In this document: piece by piece, positions 26,541 to 35,136 of the stretch | Layout: each line of letters begins with the position of its first letter | How positions within the stretch are numbered: the first letter of the stretch is position 1 | Position numbers and translations under genes: made by a program | The notes under the pieces: model-generated | What the model was told of the DNA's origin: nothing | The model's input: the letters and a program-made list of their open reading frames with translations, nothing else | The model's database searches: none | Assembly: GCF_029433105.1 (NCBI RefSeq) | Contig: NZ_JARNTW010000032.1 | Span: 1-48,410, forward strand | Source: Runella sp. MFBS21 | Lineage (GTDB): Bacteria; Bacteroidota; Bacteroidia; Cytophagales; Spirosomataceae | Direction: 5' to 3' | Length of the DNA: 48,410 nt

Positions 26541-27788
26541 TCAATTAGAAGGTTTTATAATAATTTTCCTATCAACTACGGTAAACTTAATTCCTCCGGT
26601 TAGTTCAAGCATTTTCAGAACTTCAGCTACGTTATTCTTCCGTGAAATAGCCCCTATGTAAGATTTGTTACCTACATCGCCATCAAACTGCACTTCCACA
26701 TTATACCACCGGGCAATCTGGCGCATAATGTCTTTTAGATTGCCGTTAAATTCAAACCGCCCTTCTTTCCAAGCAACCATACTTTCTGCATCTACGTTTC
26801 TGACCTGTATTTCAGGCTTTTCTTTACCTCTCAATACCTGCGCTTGCTGACCAGGAGTGATTATTTTAGAAGCATTTCCCTGAGTCAGTTCCACCGATCC
26901 CTCCAGCAGTGTGGTGCGAATGGTTAGCTCATCGGAATAGGAGGATACGTTAAAATGAGTACCTAATACATTGATTTCTAAATTTTCACCATTTACTTTC
27001 TTTTCTGCGAGTTGTACCGTAAATGGCCTGCTTTTATCAGGATGTACTTCAAAGTACACTTCTCCACTCATTTCTACCTGTCTTTTAGTACCCGAAAACG
27101 TTGTCGGAAATCTCAGACTGGAGCCCGCGTTAAGCCAGGCCCGGGAGCCATCGGGTAATACGACTTTATATTGTCCGCCCAAGGGAGTGATTAGTGTATT
27201 ATACTCAACCTTTTCCGCGTTTTTAGTATAAATTAATTCTCCCTTGCTCGTGTTGATTTCTATTCCTGATGCCCTTAGTAACTGTCCGCTACTAACGGCG
27301 TCAAGCTCCAGAATCCGTCCATCCCCAAGTGTTAGCTGTGCTTTATCTTTCCCCGGAAGTAACTCTTTCCCGGCTTCGATGGTAGCTAATGCAGTGTCTT
27401 TCTGAATAAACTTACCCTCATACCAACGGTATCCCGCAAAGCACATAATACCTATGAGACAGGCCGCGGCCACTGTAGATGCCCATGCGCTAAATGACCT
27501 AAAAATCGTTGTCTGCTTCGTAACGAAAACATCCTGACCAATTTGGGGTACTAAGCGTTTGCTAGCCTCTGAGGTGGCACCAAAGATTGATGACAATATA
27601 TCATCCGCTACTTCTTTGGAGAGCTGATGCGAATAATCTTCTTCTCGAATCGCTTTACTAATTAACTGCTGTATCTGCTCATTGTTCTCGTTTGCACGGA
27701 GCACCTCCATTAGCTCTTCTCGTTCAGCAGGAGTAGCCGTCTTTTTATAGTAGCGTAGGAAAAGATAATCAAGTCGATCGTTTTGCAT
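26541..27788 (-). CDS. FecR-type anti-sigma factor
   Basis: The frame opens with GTG at 27815; I chose the ATG at 27788 (MQNDRLDYLFLRYYKKTATP). The N-terminal cytoplasmic part (about 80 residues) would hold the sigma factor. A single membrane segment follows (WASTVAAACLIGIMCFAGYR). The periplasmic FecR domain shows TPLGGQYKVVLPDGSRAWLN, VEMSGEVYFEVHPD and INVLGTHFNVSSY. A C-terminal DUF4974 domain (about the last 75 residues, WYNVEVQFDG to IIIKPSN) probably contacts the STN domain of SusC. Unusually the sigma gene lies divergently, 258 bases away, instead of just upstream in the same operon. Confidence 0.94.
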   Translation of the reverse strand: MQNDRLDYLFLRYYKKTATPAEREELMEVLRANENNEQIQQLISKAIREEDYSHQLSKEVADDILSSIFGATSEASKRLVPQIGQDVFVTKQTTIFRSFSAWASTVAAACLIGIMCFAGYRWYEGKFIQKDTALATIEAGKELLPGKDKAQLTLGDGRILELDAVSSGQLLRASGIEINTSKGELIYTKNAEKVEYNTLITPLGGQYKVVLPDGSRAWLNAGSSLRFPTTFSGTKRQVEMSGEVYFEVHPDKSRPFTVQLAEKKVNGENLEINVLGTHFNVSSYSDELTIRTTLLEGSVELTQGNASKIITPGQQAQVLRGKEKPEIQVRNVDAESMVAWKEGRFEFNGNLKDIMRQIARWYNVEVQFDGDVGNKSYIGAISRKNNVAEVLKMLELTGGIKFTVVDRKIIIKPSN

Positions 27789-27994
27789 TGATGGGGCGCT
27801 AAATTCTGATTCCACTTATAAAGACTCCGCCAGAATGATTATGGGGGACAACAAGAGTAAAAAAAGTTGATTAAATATGAGGATACTAAGGGGAGTCTAA
27901 GAAACAGCCTATAAGGGTGAAATCAGTTTAATCGGGAAAATCCCATTTGGTCGGTATAAGTCGACACTATAGCACTATTTTTTATTAAAATTAT

Positions 27995-28002
27995 TATATT
28001 TG
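27995..28002 (+). promoter_or_regulatory. Candidate Bacteroidota minus-7 box for the ECF sigma gene
   Basis: TATATTTG matches the Bacteroidota housekeeping minus-7 consensus TAnnTTTG exactly and lies 45 bases before the TTG start of the sigma gene. The surrounding 27980-28020 is strongly AT-rich. No good TTG-type minus-33 element was found at the expected distance, so this is a partial match. Confidence 0.4.
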
Positions 28003-28046
28003 CAAGCTAATGATAATAAACACTAATTTAATTTTCCAGCTCGACC

Positions 28047-28646
28047 TTGGAAGCGAAGGAATCAAATGTATCAGAAGACCAACTAGCCCTTATAGCAAAT
28101 GGAGATGAGCAGGCCTTTACTCGACTGTTTCATCAATACAGGAATAAAATTTATTCCGTAGCATTACGGCTAACCGAATCTACTTTCATGGCGGAAGAAG
28201 TGGTGCAGGAGGTATTTCTCAGGATTTGGATAAAACGGGTCAGTTTACTCGAAATAAAGGACTTTGAAGCTTATCTGTTCATTGTAGCACGTAATTACGT
28301 TTTTTCAGCTATAAAGCGGACAGCTCGTCAGAAAAACATTGAAGAAGTCTGGATAAATGATTCCCCTACCTTCGAAAACAGCGCAGATTGTGTAATCTTG
28401 ACAAAAGAATATGAGGAGGTGATTCGGCAAGCAATAGATCTTTTGCCTGCTCAACAAAAACAGGTTTATCTGCTTAGTAAAGAACAAGAGCTGAAACGAG
28501 AAGAAATAGCCCGCCTTTTACAAATATCTAATGAAACGGTAAAAACTCATCTTTCCCGTGCAATGCGACATATTCGTGCCTACAGCATTGCAAAACTTGA
28601 GATTCAGTACTTTTGGCTTCTTCTTTCTATACTCTTGAAGGATTGA
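28047..28646 (+). CDS. ECF RNA polymerase sigma factor (sigma-70 family)
   Basis: The protein has 199 residues. Region 2 covers about 10-80 (NGDEQAFTRLFHQYRNKIYS, AEEVVQEVFLRIWIKR). Region 4 covers about 120-185 (AIDLLPAQQKQVYLLSKEQE, REEIARLLQISNETVKTHLS). The start is TTG; no ATG precedes the conserved region in this frame, since the nearby ATG at 28010 is in another frame. A short hydrophobic C-terminus (YFWLLLSILLKD) is typical of Bacteroidota ECF factors of SusC/FecR systems. It should be held by the divergent FecR and drive the susC operon when substrate docks on SusC. Confidence 0.93.
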   Translation: MEAKESNVSEDQLALIANGDEQAFTRLFHQYRNKIYSVALRLTESTFMAEEVVQEVFLRIWIKRVSLLEIKDFEAYLFIVARNYVFSAIKRTARQKNIEEVWINDSPTFENSADCVILTKEYEEVIRQAIDLLPAQQKQVYLLSKEQELKREEIARLLQISNETVKTHLSRAMRHIRAYSIAKLEIQYFWLLLSILLKD

Positions 28647-29450
28647 CGACCAAATCCAATTATCCTTAAGGCTCTATGCAAGCCAAATTAATGTATTTAT
28701 CTCATTGACTTTCTTGATACGTGCCGTTTCGGCCTTTAGATTTGAGCAATCGTAAAACTCCAAGAATATTTGCGAAGCCACTCAAAGAAACCCAAATAAA
28801 ATAGTAGTTTCTCTTGACTTACACCCTGGAAGCGTAACCAACTACGCAGAAGCGCTCCAATACTTTCGAGTGTGTGCAATGAACTTCATAATTTAACGTG
28901 AGTTATGGATATAGGTGCTTTTTGAGGGGGCTTAGTGTGATAAAAACAATATCCTGTTCGTTGGTTTTGAGCACAAAGCCATGTGAGTAACAGAAACAAC
29001 CCTGGTAACAGCCCAGGCATTCGGGCCACAAAACACTCATAGCTTATCAAAGTTGGGAAATAACTTCTTAACTGCGCCAGTACCCAATCTTGATAATAGT
29101 AGCGAAAACATTTAGAGCCGGACCGGAGTAGTGATAGAAGATTACAATGGTTAACATTTCACTGTCACTTAGTTCACTTGAACGAACTTTAACAAGTTTA
29201 CCCTCTTGAAGTTACCATTGGGTAAGAGCCTTACAAAAATCATCACAGACCATGAATAGTTCGATGAGTTTTAATGCTTTAGATTCGCAGAGCATAGGAG
29301 TAGAAAAAGGGTAATTTGTGAGGTAGCACCACAAACATCTTTATTACTCCGAGTCTACACTCTTATTATCCGATATTTACAAATTAGTCTATCTATAATT
29401 CACGCTAAGTTATAAATTTAAGTAGCTATCCAGTTAGTGGGGAGTATTAT
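28647..29450. other. Gene-poor stretch with possible decayed transposase
   Basis: No intact gene is seen. On the minus strand, 29020-28736 holds a frame interrupted by a single TGA (28886-28888). It reads MPGLLPGLFLLLTWLCAQNQ before the stop and ESIGALLRSWLRFQGVSQEK after it. The style is that of an IS982/IS4-like transposase remnant, but I cannot assign it firmly. The rest (29100-29450) shows no coding signal. Confidence 0.3.
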
Positions 29451-29456
29451 ATCTGT

Positions 29457-29680
29457 TGTGCGTCGGAGACGCGGTACCGTTTTTTGCCCCAAATGATAGT
29501 TTGGGGCAAGCGATTCAAGTATCTTTTGCTCGTCCGTTTTGCGTCGGAGACGCGGTACCGTTTTTTGCCCCAAATCATAGTTTGGGGCAAGCGATTCAAG
29601 TATCTTTTGCTCGTCCGTTGTGCGTCGGAGACGCAGTACCGTTTTTTGCCCCAAATCATAGTTTGGGACAAGCTATGGAA
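29457..29680. repeat. Three tandem 81-bp repeats, each with two hairpins
   Basis: GCGTCGG recurs at 29460, 29541 and 29622, a period of exactly 81 bp. The third unit is truncated near 29673-29680. Each unit carries GCGTC-GGA-GACGC (5-bp stem, 3-nt loop; 6 bp in copy 3) and TTGCCCCAAA, a 6-nt loop, then TTTGGGGCAA (10-bp perfect stem; one mismatch in copy 3). Because 81 is a multiple of three, several frames stay open through it, which makes spurious repeat-peptide ORFs on both strands. It lies 90 bases before the second ECF sigma gene. It resembles a REP/hairpin-type dispersed repeat, not CRISPR. Confidence 0.9.
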
Positions 29681-29772
29681 TTTTATTTAAAATTTTTATA
29701 AAAAAAATCATAATCTAAAGGTTAGGTTTATTGGTTTGATGTCTCGTGTCATTAAAGGTCCTATTTGAACGC

Positions 29773-30366
29773 ATGAAACCCAGACCCAAAGACGAACTCA
29801 CCCAACAGCTCTGGCAAGATTACCGCGCAGGTGCTCCCTCTGCGTTGGCACAGTTGATGCAATTACACTACACTGATTTATTTCATTGGGGTATGCGTCT
29901 TTGTCCTGAGCGCGAAATAGTGAAGGATTGTATTCAAGAGCTTTTTTTGAGTCTCTGGCAAATTCACGCTACCATTGGAGAAGTCGAAAATGTGAGGGCT
30001 TATTTACTAAAATCCCTCAAAACCAAACTATTAAGAGAGCTCTCTAAACAGCACAACCATTTGTATGAGCTTAACGACGAATACGACTTCGACGTACTGT
30101 TTTCGCCAGATATGCGCATGATTGAAGATGAGTATGAAGTATATCAACTCAAACGATTACAGCAAGTATTGGATCAACTTCCACAGCGTCAAAAAGAACT
30201 CATCTATCTACGATTCTACCAAGACCTAAGCTACGACCAAATTGCCGAAACCATGCAAATAGGCCGACAATCGCTGTATAATTTACTTCAAAAGGCTCTC
30301 ACAAGTTTAAGAAAGCACTGGCAAGTGGGCCTCAACTTATTATTATTAGCGATGTGGGTTAGATAG
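29773..30366 (+). CDS. ECF RNA polymerase sigma factor (sigma-70 family)
   Basis: I chose the ATG at 29773 (MKPRPKDELTQQLWQDYRAG); a GTG at 29746 is an alternative start. Region 2 reads ALAQLMQLHYTDLFHWGMRL and VKDCIQELFLSLWQIH. Region 4 reads VLDQLPQRQKELIYLRFYQD, then SYDQIAETMQIGRQSLYNLL. It has a hydrophobic tail like its counterpart at 28047. It starts a codirectional sigma-fecR-susC-susD series, with fecR 42 bases downstream, so it should control the second susCD pair. Confidence 0.94.
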   Translation: MKPRPKDELTQQLWQDYRAGAPSALAQLMQLHYTDLFHWGMRLCPEREIVKDCIQELFLSLWQIHATIGEVENVRAYLLKSLKTKLLRELSKQHNHLYELNDEYDFDVLFSPDMRMIEDEYEVYQLKRLQQVLDQLPQRQKELIYLRFYQDLSYDQIAETMQIGRQSLYNLLQKALTSLRKHWQVGLNLLLLAMWVR

Positions 30367-30408
30367 TAGGCCTTTTGGTATCTTATTGATAAGCATTACA
30401 CCACTCAA

Positions 30409-31497
30409 ATGAAAAAATACGAAGAATATACCGCCTTAGATTTCGTCAAAGACGACTCTTTCCGAGATTGGGTTCGGGGCAAAGGGCGTGATGAAAGTTT
30501 TTGGATGCACTTTTTACAACAGCATCCCGAAAAAAAGGCGGACATTCGCCAGGCCGAGTTGCTCATTAGAGCCATGAATGTGGCGCCCGAATCACTTTCT
30601 GAAAAAGAAGTGCGCCAGGAAGTCAGCCAATTTTTAGAGAAAATCACTAAATCTTCTGACCAAAACGTAACGGTATCTACTCGTTTTTGGTGGCAACGCC
30701 CTTGGTATCGATTTGCAGCAGTGGTAGCGTTAGTCATTGTGGCCTCAGGTACTTGGTGGATTATGAATAAGAATCAAAAAACTGAGTTAAGTAGTCTATC
30801 TCTCCCTCTCAGCAATTCGCTGGCCGAAACGGTAAATGAAACCGAAGGCTCCTTAATGTTGACACTAGATGATGGCTCCACTGTAAAACTCAGCCCGCAT
30901 AGTCGGTTAAAATACGCCCCCAAATTCACGGGCGAAATCCGCGAAGTGTTTCTGACGGGCGAGGCGCTTTTTGAGGTAGTGAAAAAAAAGGAACCTTTTT
31001 TGGTACAAACAGGAAAGCTAACTACCAAAGTATTAGGAACAATTTTTACCGTAAGAGCTTATGAATCAGACAATCGCGTCACTGTCCAAGTACGATCGGG
31101 CAAAGTCTCGGTCTATTCAAATGATAAGAAGACTCCTACCGCAATAACCACTACTAAGGGCGTAATTTTGACGGCTAATCAAGCAGCGGTTTTTGAAGAA
31201 AAAGAAAAACAACTTAGCAAAACATTGGTGGTAGAACCTATTGTACTGCGCCCAGAGGTGATTATCAATCACTTTTCTTATGACGAAACCCCGCTTTCAC
31301 AAGTTCTGAAACAATTAGAACAAGCTTACGGTATTCATTTTCAGTTTGACAATGAAAACCTTAAAAACTGTAAAATCACTGCAACACTTTCCAATGAATC
31401 TCTATATGATAAACTTCATTTACTCTGCAAAATCACGGGGGCAACCTATGAGATTGTGGACGGACAAATCATCTTTGACGCCCAAGGATGTATCTAA
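30409..31497 (+). CDS. FecR-type anti-sigma factor
   Basis: The protein has 362 residues. A cytoplasmic N-terminal part (about 1-95) with FLQQHPEKKADIRQAELL is followed by one membrane segment (YRFAAVVALVIVASGTWWIM). The periplasmic FecR domain contains LTLDDGSTVKLSPHSRLKY, EVFLTGEALFEVVKK and TKVLGTIFTVRAYE. A DUF4974 domain closes the protein (HFSYDETPLSQVLKQLEQAY, ATYEIVDGQIIF). It transmits the SusC signal across the inner membrane to the sigma factor encoded just upstream. Confidence 0.94.
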   Translation: MKKYEEYTALDFVKDDSFRDWVRGKGRDESFWMHFLQQHPEKKADIRQAELLIRAMNVAPESLSEKEVRQEVSQFLEKITKSSDQNVTVSTRFWWQRPWYRFAAVVALVIVASGTWWIMNKNQKTELSSLSLPLSNSLAETVNETEGSLMLTLDDGSTVKLSPHSRLKYAPKFTGEIREVFLTGEALFEVVKKKEPFLVQTGKLTTKVLGTIFTVRAYESDNRVTVQVRSGKVSVYSNDKKTPTAITTTKGVILTANQAAVFEEKEKQLSKTLVVEPIVLRPEVIINHFSYDETPLSQVLKQLEQAYGIHFQFDNENLKNCKITATLSNESLYDKLHLLCKITGATYEIVDGQIIFDAQGCI

Positions 31498-31502
31498 AAG
31501 AA

Positions 31503-31548
31503 AAATCGGCAGTGGTACCAGCACCGCCGATTTGGATTTAACTTTTTT
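31503..31548 (+). terminator. Hairpin after fecR, possible terminator or attenuator
   Basis: AAATCGGC (31503-31510) pairs with GCCGATTT (31526-31533) in an 8-bp perfect stem with a 15-nt loop that itself contains TGGTACCA. A T run follows about 10 bases later (31542-31548). It lies between fecR and susC, so it would separate constant regulator expression from inducible transport genes. Confidence 0.5.
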
Positions 31549-31631
31549 CAAATGTGTGTCTAAGCTATCTAAAAAAAGATGGTAGTGAAGATTAATGTCT
31601 CAAAACCAATGTTATAAACCCAGACAAATTT

Positions 31632-34600
31632 ATGCAAAACCTTTTTACTGGTCAATTTTGGCTTCGAATTATGAGGTTTACTTTGACGCAACTAATAGTT
31701 GCTGTGCTATTTTTGAGTATATCCCATGCCCACAAAATGCACGCTCAGGAACTCCTGAACCAACGACTCACGCTAAGTTTTGAAAGCGCTGAAATCAAAA
31801 AAGTACTACAGCGAATCGAAAAAACGACGAATGTGCAGTTTATGTACAGTTCTAATGTGCTCCAAAATACTCGACGAGTATCCCTCGCGGCTCACAATGA
31901 ACGCTTAGCAGATGTACTTGAGAGCTTACTCACGCCACTAGAAGTGGCCTATGAAGTAGCAGGAAATCGCATCTTACTCAAAAAAGTAAAAGCCGAAAAA
32001 ACCACCAACTCCCCCCAAACATCTATCCACCCAAACGTCTTCGCCCCCATCGACCGACAAATATCAGGAAAAGTAATCGATGAAAACGGGGGAGGACTGC
32101 CCGGAGTAAGTGTGGTAGTAAAAGGGACATCTAAAGGTGCCATCACCGACGGCGACGGAAAGTACAACCTCAGTATCCCAGAAGGGAGCGTTACCTTGGT
32201 GTATAGTTTTGTGGGATACGAAGCGCAAGAAGTCGCAGTGGGAAGTCGCACTACTGTAGATGTTACTTTGAAAGTGGACGTAAAAGCCCTGAGCGAAGTC
32301 GTGGTGGTGGGCTATGGTACCCAAAATCGGAAAGATGTAACAGGCTCTATCGCTTCTATCAGCTCACAAGACATCAAAGATATGCCCGTCACCAACGTCG
32401 CTGAAGGAATGGCAGGTAAATTGCCCGGTGTTTTGATTCAACAAACCACTGGCGCACCTGGCAATAGCCCGTCGGTCAAAATCAGAGGATTTGGGTCAAT
32501 CAGTGCCGGAAATGGCCCTTTGATTGTGGTAGATGGCCAACCCCTCAACTCAGGCGACCTTACCAACGGTAGCGGCCTTAACCTCATGAATCCCAACGAT
32601 ATAGAAAGCGTGGATGTATTGAAAGATGCCTCCGCGACTGCTATTTTTGGTTCAAGAGGAGCCAACGGTGTAATGATGATTACGACCAAGCGCGGTAAAG
32701 CGGGGCGCAGCCGTATCAACTTTGATTATTATACAGGTATCCAAGAAATCAGCAAAAAAATGGATATGCTAAATGCCCAGCAATTTGCGGAATTTAGCAA
32801 AGAAGCTTCCAACAACGCTTATTTAGAGCGCGTAGCGGGTGCGCAAGCTTCGGATCCCAACAGCGTACGCGCTGCAGGAAACCGATATCGTTATCCACGT
32901 GGTGAATACCCCGGTATCGACTTTGACAACCCTGCCGCTTTGACATCCTACGACTACCAAAGCCTGATTTTTAGACAAGCGCCTATCAGTAGTTATCAGC
33001 TTTCGGGCTCTGGCGGAACCGACAAAATCCAATACATGGTTTCGGGAAACTATCTAAAACAAGACGGTATCATCAATACTTCGGGACTGAAACGCTATAC
33101 GTTTCGTTCTAATATCGACGCCCAATTGTCACCTAAACTGAAAATTGGAATGAGCGTTAGTCCTTCTTTTACTACCGAGCGCCGCGTCAATTCGGATGGT
33201 CACTGGGCAAGCAATGGCGTCATCAACGCCGCTTTATCACAAGCGCCTATCATTCCTATTTACCAAGCGGATGGCGTGACTTACAACTCCCAAGCTTCGA
33301 TTGCAGGGGCTTATGACTGGGCAGGCGTTACCAATCCCGTGGCCAACATCACCGAACTTGACAATACCGCAAGCACTTTGCGTTTGTTAGGTAATACTTA
33401 CGCAGATTTGACCATTTGGAAAACTCTCAAATACCGCGCTACGTTTGGCGCTGACTTAAATTATTTCCGTCAAAATCAATTCCAGACATCGGCCATTCCT
33501 CTGAACCAATTGTTGCCCCCCAACGCCAATTCAGGCTCTTCAGCTACGCGTCAATCAATCAACTGGGTCACGAGTCATACGTTAGGTTATAATGTCAGCT
33601 TTATGGCCGACCACTACCTTGATGCTTTGGTGGGTTTTGAAGCACAAAAAAATGACTTTGAGTCCAATAGCGTCAACGCTAACCGTTTCCCTAATGATAT
33701 TGTACGTACTGTCAATGCAGGTGTTATTATCGGTGGTAGTTCTCTGCGCGATCAGTGGTCGTTGGCCTCTTATTTTGCACGGGTAGGTTATACTTACAAA
33801 GACCGCTATTTGGTCAATGCCTCCATTCGTCGCGATGGTTCATCCCGTTTTGGAGCCAATCAGCGCTACGGTATTTTCCCTTCAGCCTCTGTTGGTTGGC
33901 GCGTCACGGAAGAGCCATTCATGAAAAACATTCCGACCATATCAGAAATGAAACTCAAGGTAAGCTATGGTTTAGCAGGAAATAATGCTTTCTCCAATTA
34001 TGGCTCTATCGGGATTTTGGGGGCAGATAACTACGTGTTCGGAAATGCCCTCGTCAATGGTTTGGCTACTTCTACCATCGGTAATGACAACCTAACTTGG
34101 GAAAAAAGCCGTCAAACTGACATTGGTTTGGAGTTAGGTTTATGGAAAAATCGAATCTTTTTCACCGCCGATTATTATTCAAGAATCACCACCGATTTGT
34201 TGCTGTCGGTACAAGTTCCCACCCTTACAGGTTTCTCAACGGCTAGCCGTAATATTGGTAAAGTCGAAAATAAGGGAATGGAATTTGGCCTTGTGACTCG
34301 TAATACCACTGGCAATTTGAAATGGACGACCGATTTGAATATTTCGTTTAACCGCAACAAAGTATTGGCACTCGGACCCACAGGCGATGCCATCAGAAGT
34401 GGTACGGGCGTAGGCGAGACCAACATTACGGTCATTGGCAAACCACTTGGCAACTTCTACGGCTACCAGCAATTGGGCGTCTTTAAAGACCAAGCCGATT
34501 TGGACAGCTACCCACACGACGCCACCGCGCGCCCTGGTGATGTGAAGTTTGCAGATATAAACAACGACGGTAAAATCAACGCTGACGACCGCACTATCAT

Positions 34601-35117
34601 CGGAAACAACCAGCCTGACTTTATTTATGGCATGACCAACACCTTGTCTTTTAAAGGCTTTGACCTTGGTATTACGGTTCAAGGCGTGCAAGGTGGTCAG
34701 ATTTTAAACTTGAGTCGCCGTTTTATCGAAAACTTAGAAGGAAATCAAAACCAATTATCGACCATACTCAATCGCTGGCGTTCACCGCAAGACCCTGGCG
34801 ACGGGATTGTACCTCGCGCTAATCAACGTACTACTGGCAACAACAACGCCATTTCGAGTCGTTGGGTAGAAAGTGCAAGTTATTTCAGGGTTCGTAACAT
34901 CACCTTAGGCTACAACTTGCCTAAAGTAGCCCTTGATCGCATCAAAATCCAGAGCCTTCGCCTATATGGGGGTATCCAAAACGCCTTTACTTCCACCAAA
35001 TACCTAGGCTTCAATCCTGAAGTGAGTGGTTACGAAAACGCCCTGACGGGTGGGGTCGATTATGGCTCTTATCCCTTGGCCCGTACGTACACCATAGGTT
35101 TGAATATCGGTTTCTAA
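31632..35117 (+). CDS. SusC/RagA-family TonB-linked outer-membrane transporter with STN domain
   Basis: The protein has 1161 residues. The frame starts at 31632, and an internal ATG at 31671 gives the signal peptide MRFTLTQLIVAVLFLSISHA. The STN domain (about 45-120, SFESAEIKKVLQRIEKTTNV) points to FecR signalling. A CarboxypepD_reg-like domain (SGKVIDENGGGLPGVSVVVK) and a plug (EVVVVGYGTQNRKDVTGSIA, VDVLKDASATAIFGSRGANG) follow, then a barrel ending TIGLNIGF. The substrate is not evident because no glycosidase genes follow. A calcium-binding-like motif DINNDGKINADD lies in the barrel region, as is common in the family. Confidence 0.96.
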   Translation: MQNLFTGQFWLRIMRFTLTQLIVAVLFLSISHAHKMHAQELLNQRLTLSFESAEIKKVLQRIEKTTNVQFMYSSNVLQNTRRVSLAAHNERLADVLESLLTPLEVAYEVAGNRILLKKVKAEKTTNSPQTSIHPNVFAPIDRQISGKVIDENGGGLPGVSVVVKGTSKGAITDGDGKYNLSIPEGSVTLVYSFVGYEAQEVAVGSRTTVDVTLKVDVKALSEVVVVGYGTQNRKDVTGSIASISSQDIKDMPVTNVAEGMAGKLPGVLIQQTTGAPGNSPSVKIRGFGSISAGNGPLIVVDGQPLNSGDLTNGSGLNLMNPNDIESVDVLKDASATAIFGSRGANGVMMITTKRGKAGRSRINFDYYTGIQEISKKMDMLNAQQFAEFSKEASNNAYLERVAGAQASDPNSVRAAGNRYRYPRGEYPGIDFDNPAALTSYDYQSLIFRQAPISSYQLSGSGGTDKIQYMVSGNYLKQDGIINTSGLKRYTFRSNIDAQLSPKLKIGMSVSPSFTTERRVNSDGHWASNGVINAALSQAPIIPIYQADGVTYNSQASIAGAYDWAGVTNPVANITELDNTASTLRLLGNTYADLTIWKTLKYRATFGADLNYFRQNQFQTSAIPLNQLLPPNANSGSSATRQSINWVTSHTLGYNVSFMADHYLDALVGFEAQKNDFESNSVNANRFPNDIVRTVNAGVIIGGSSLRDQWSLASYFARVGYTYKDRYLVNASIRRDGSSRFGANQRYGIFPSASVGWRVTEEPFMKNIPTISEMKLKVSYGLAGNNAFSNYGSIGILGADNYVFGNALVNGLATSTIGNDNLTWEKSRQTDIGLELGLWKNRIFFTADYYSRITTDLLLSVQVPTLTGFSTASRNIGKVENKGMEFGLVTRNTTGNLKWTTDLNISFNRNKVLALGPTGDAIRSGTGVGETNITVIGKPLGNFYGYQQLGVFKDQADLDSYPHDATARPGDVKFADINNDGKINADDRTIIGNNQPDFIYGMTNTLSFKGFDLGITVQGVQGGQILNLSRRFIENLEGNQNQLSTILNRWRSPQDPGDGIVPRANQRTTGNNNAISSRWVESASYFRVRNITLGYNLPKVALDRIKIQSLRLYGGIQNAFTSTKYLGFNPEVSGYENALTGGVDYGSYPLARTYTIGLNIGF

Positions 35118-35136
35118 TCCTCAAAACGGTAACACA

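Noticed and set aside
28736..29020. Confident call of an IS982 transposase pseudogene
   Set aside because: The frame has a plausible style and one internal stop, but I could not match catalytic motifs, so it is only noted in the gap entry.
29457..29680. Possible CRISPR array
   Set aside because: Units are contiguous 81-bp copies without variable spacers, and no cas-like gene is nearby.
29418..29701. Open frames with 27-residue repeated peptides on both strands
   Set aside because: They arise because the 81-bp repeat is a multiple of three and lacks stops. Both strands and several frames are open, and the hairpins explain the sequence better than a protein.
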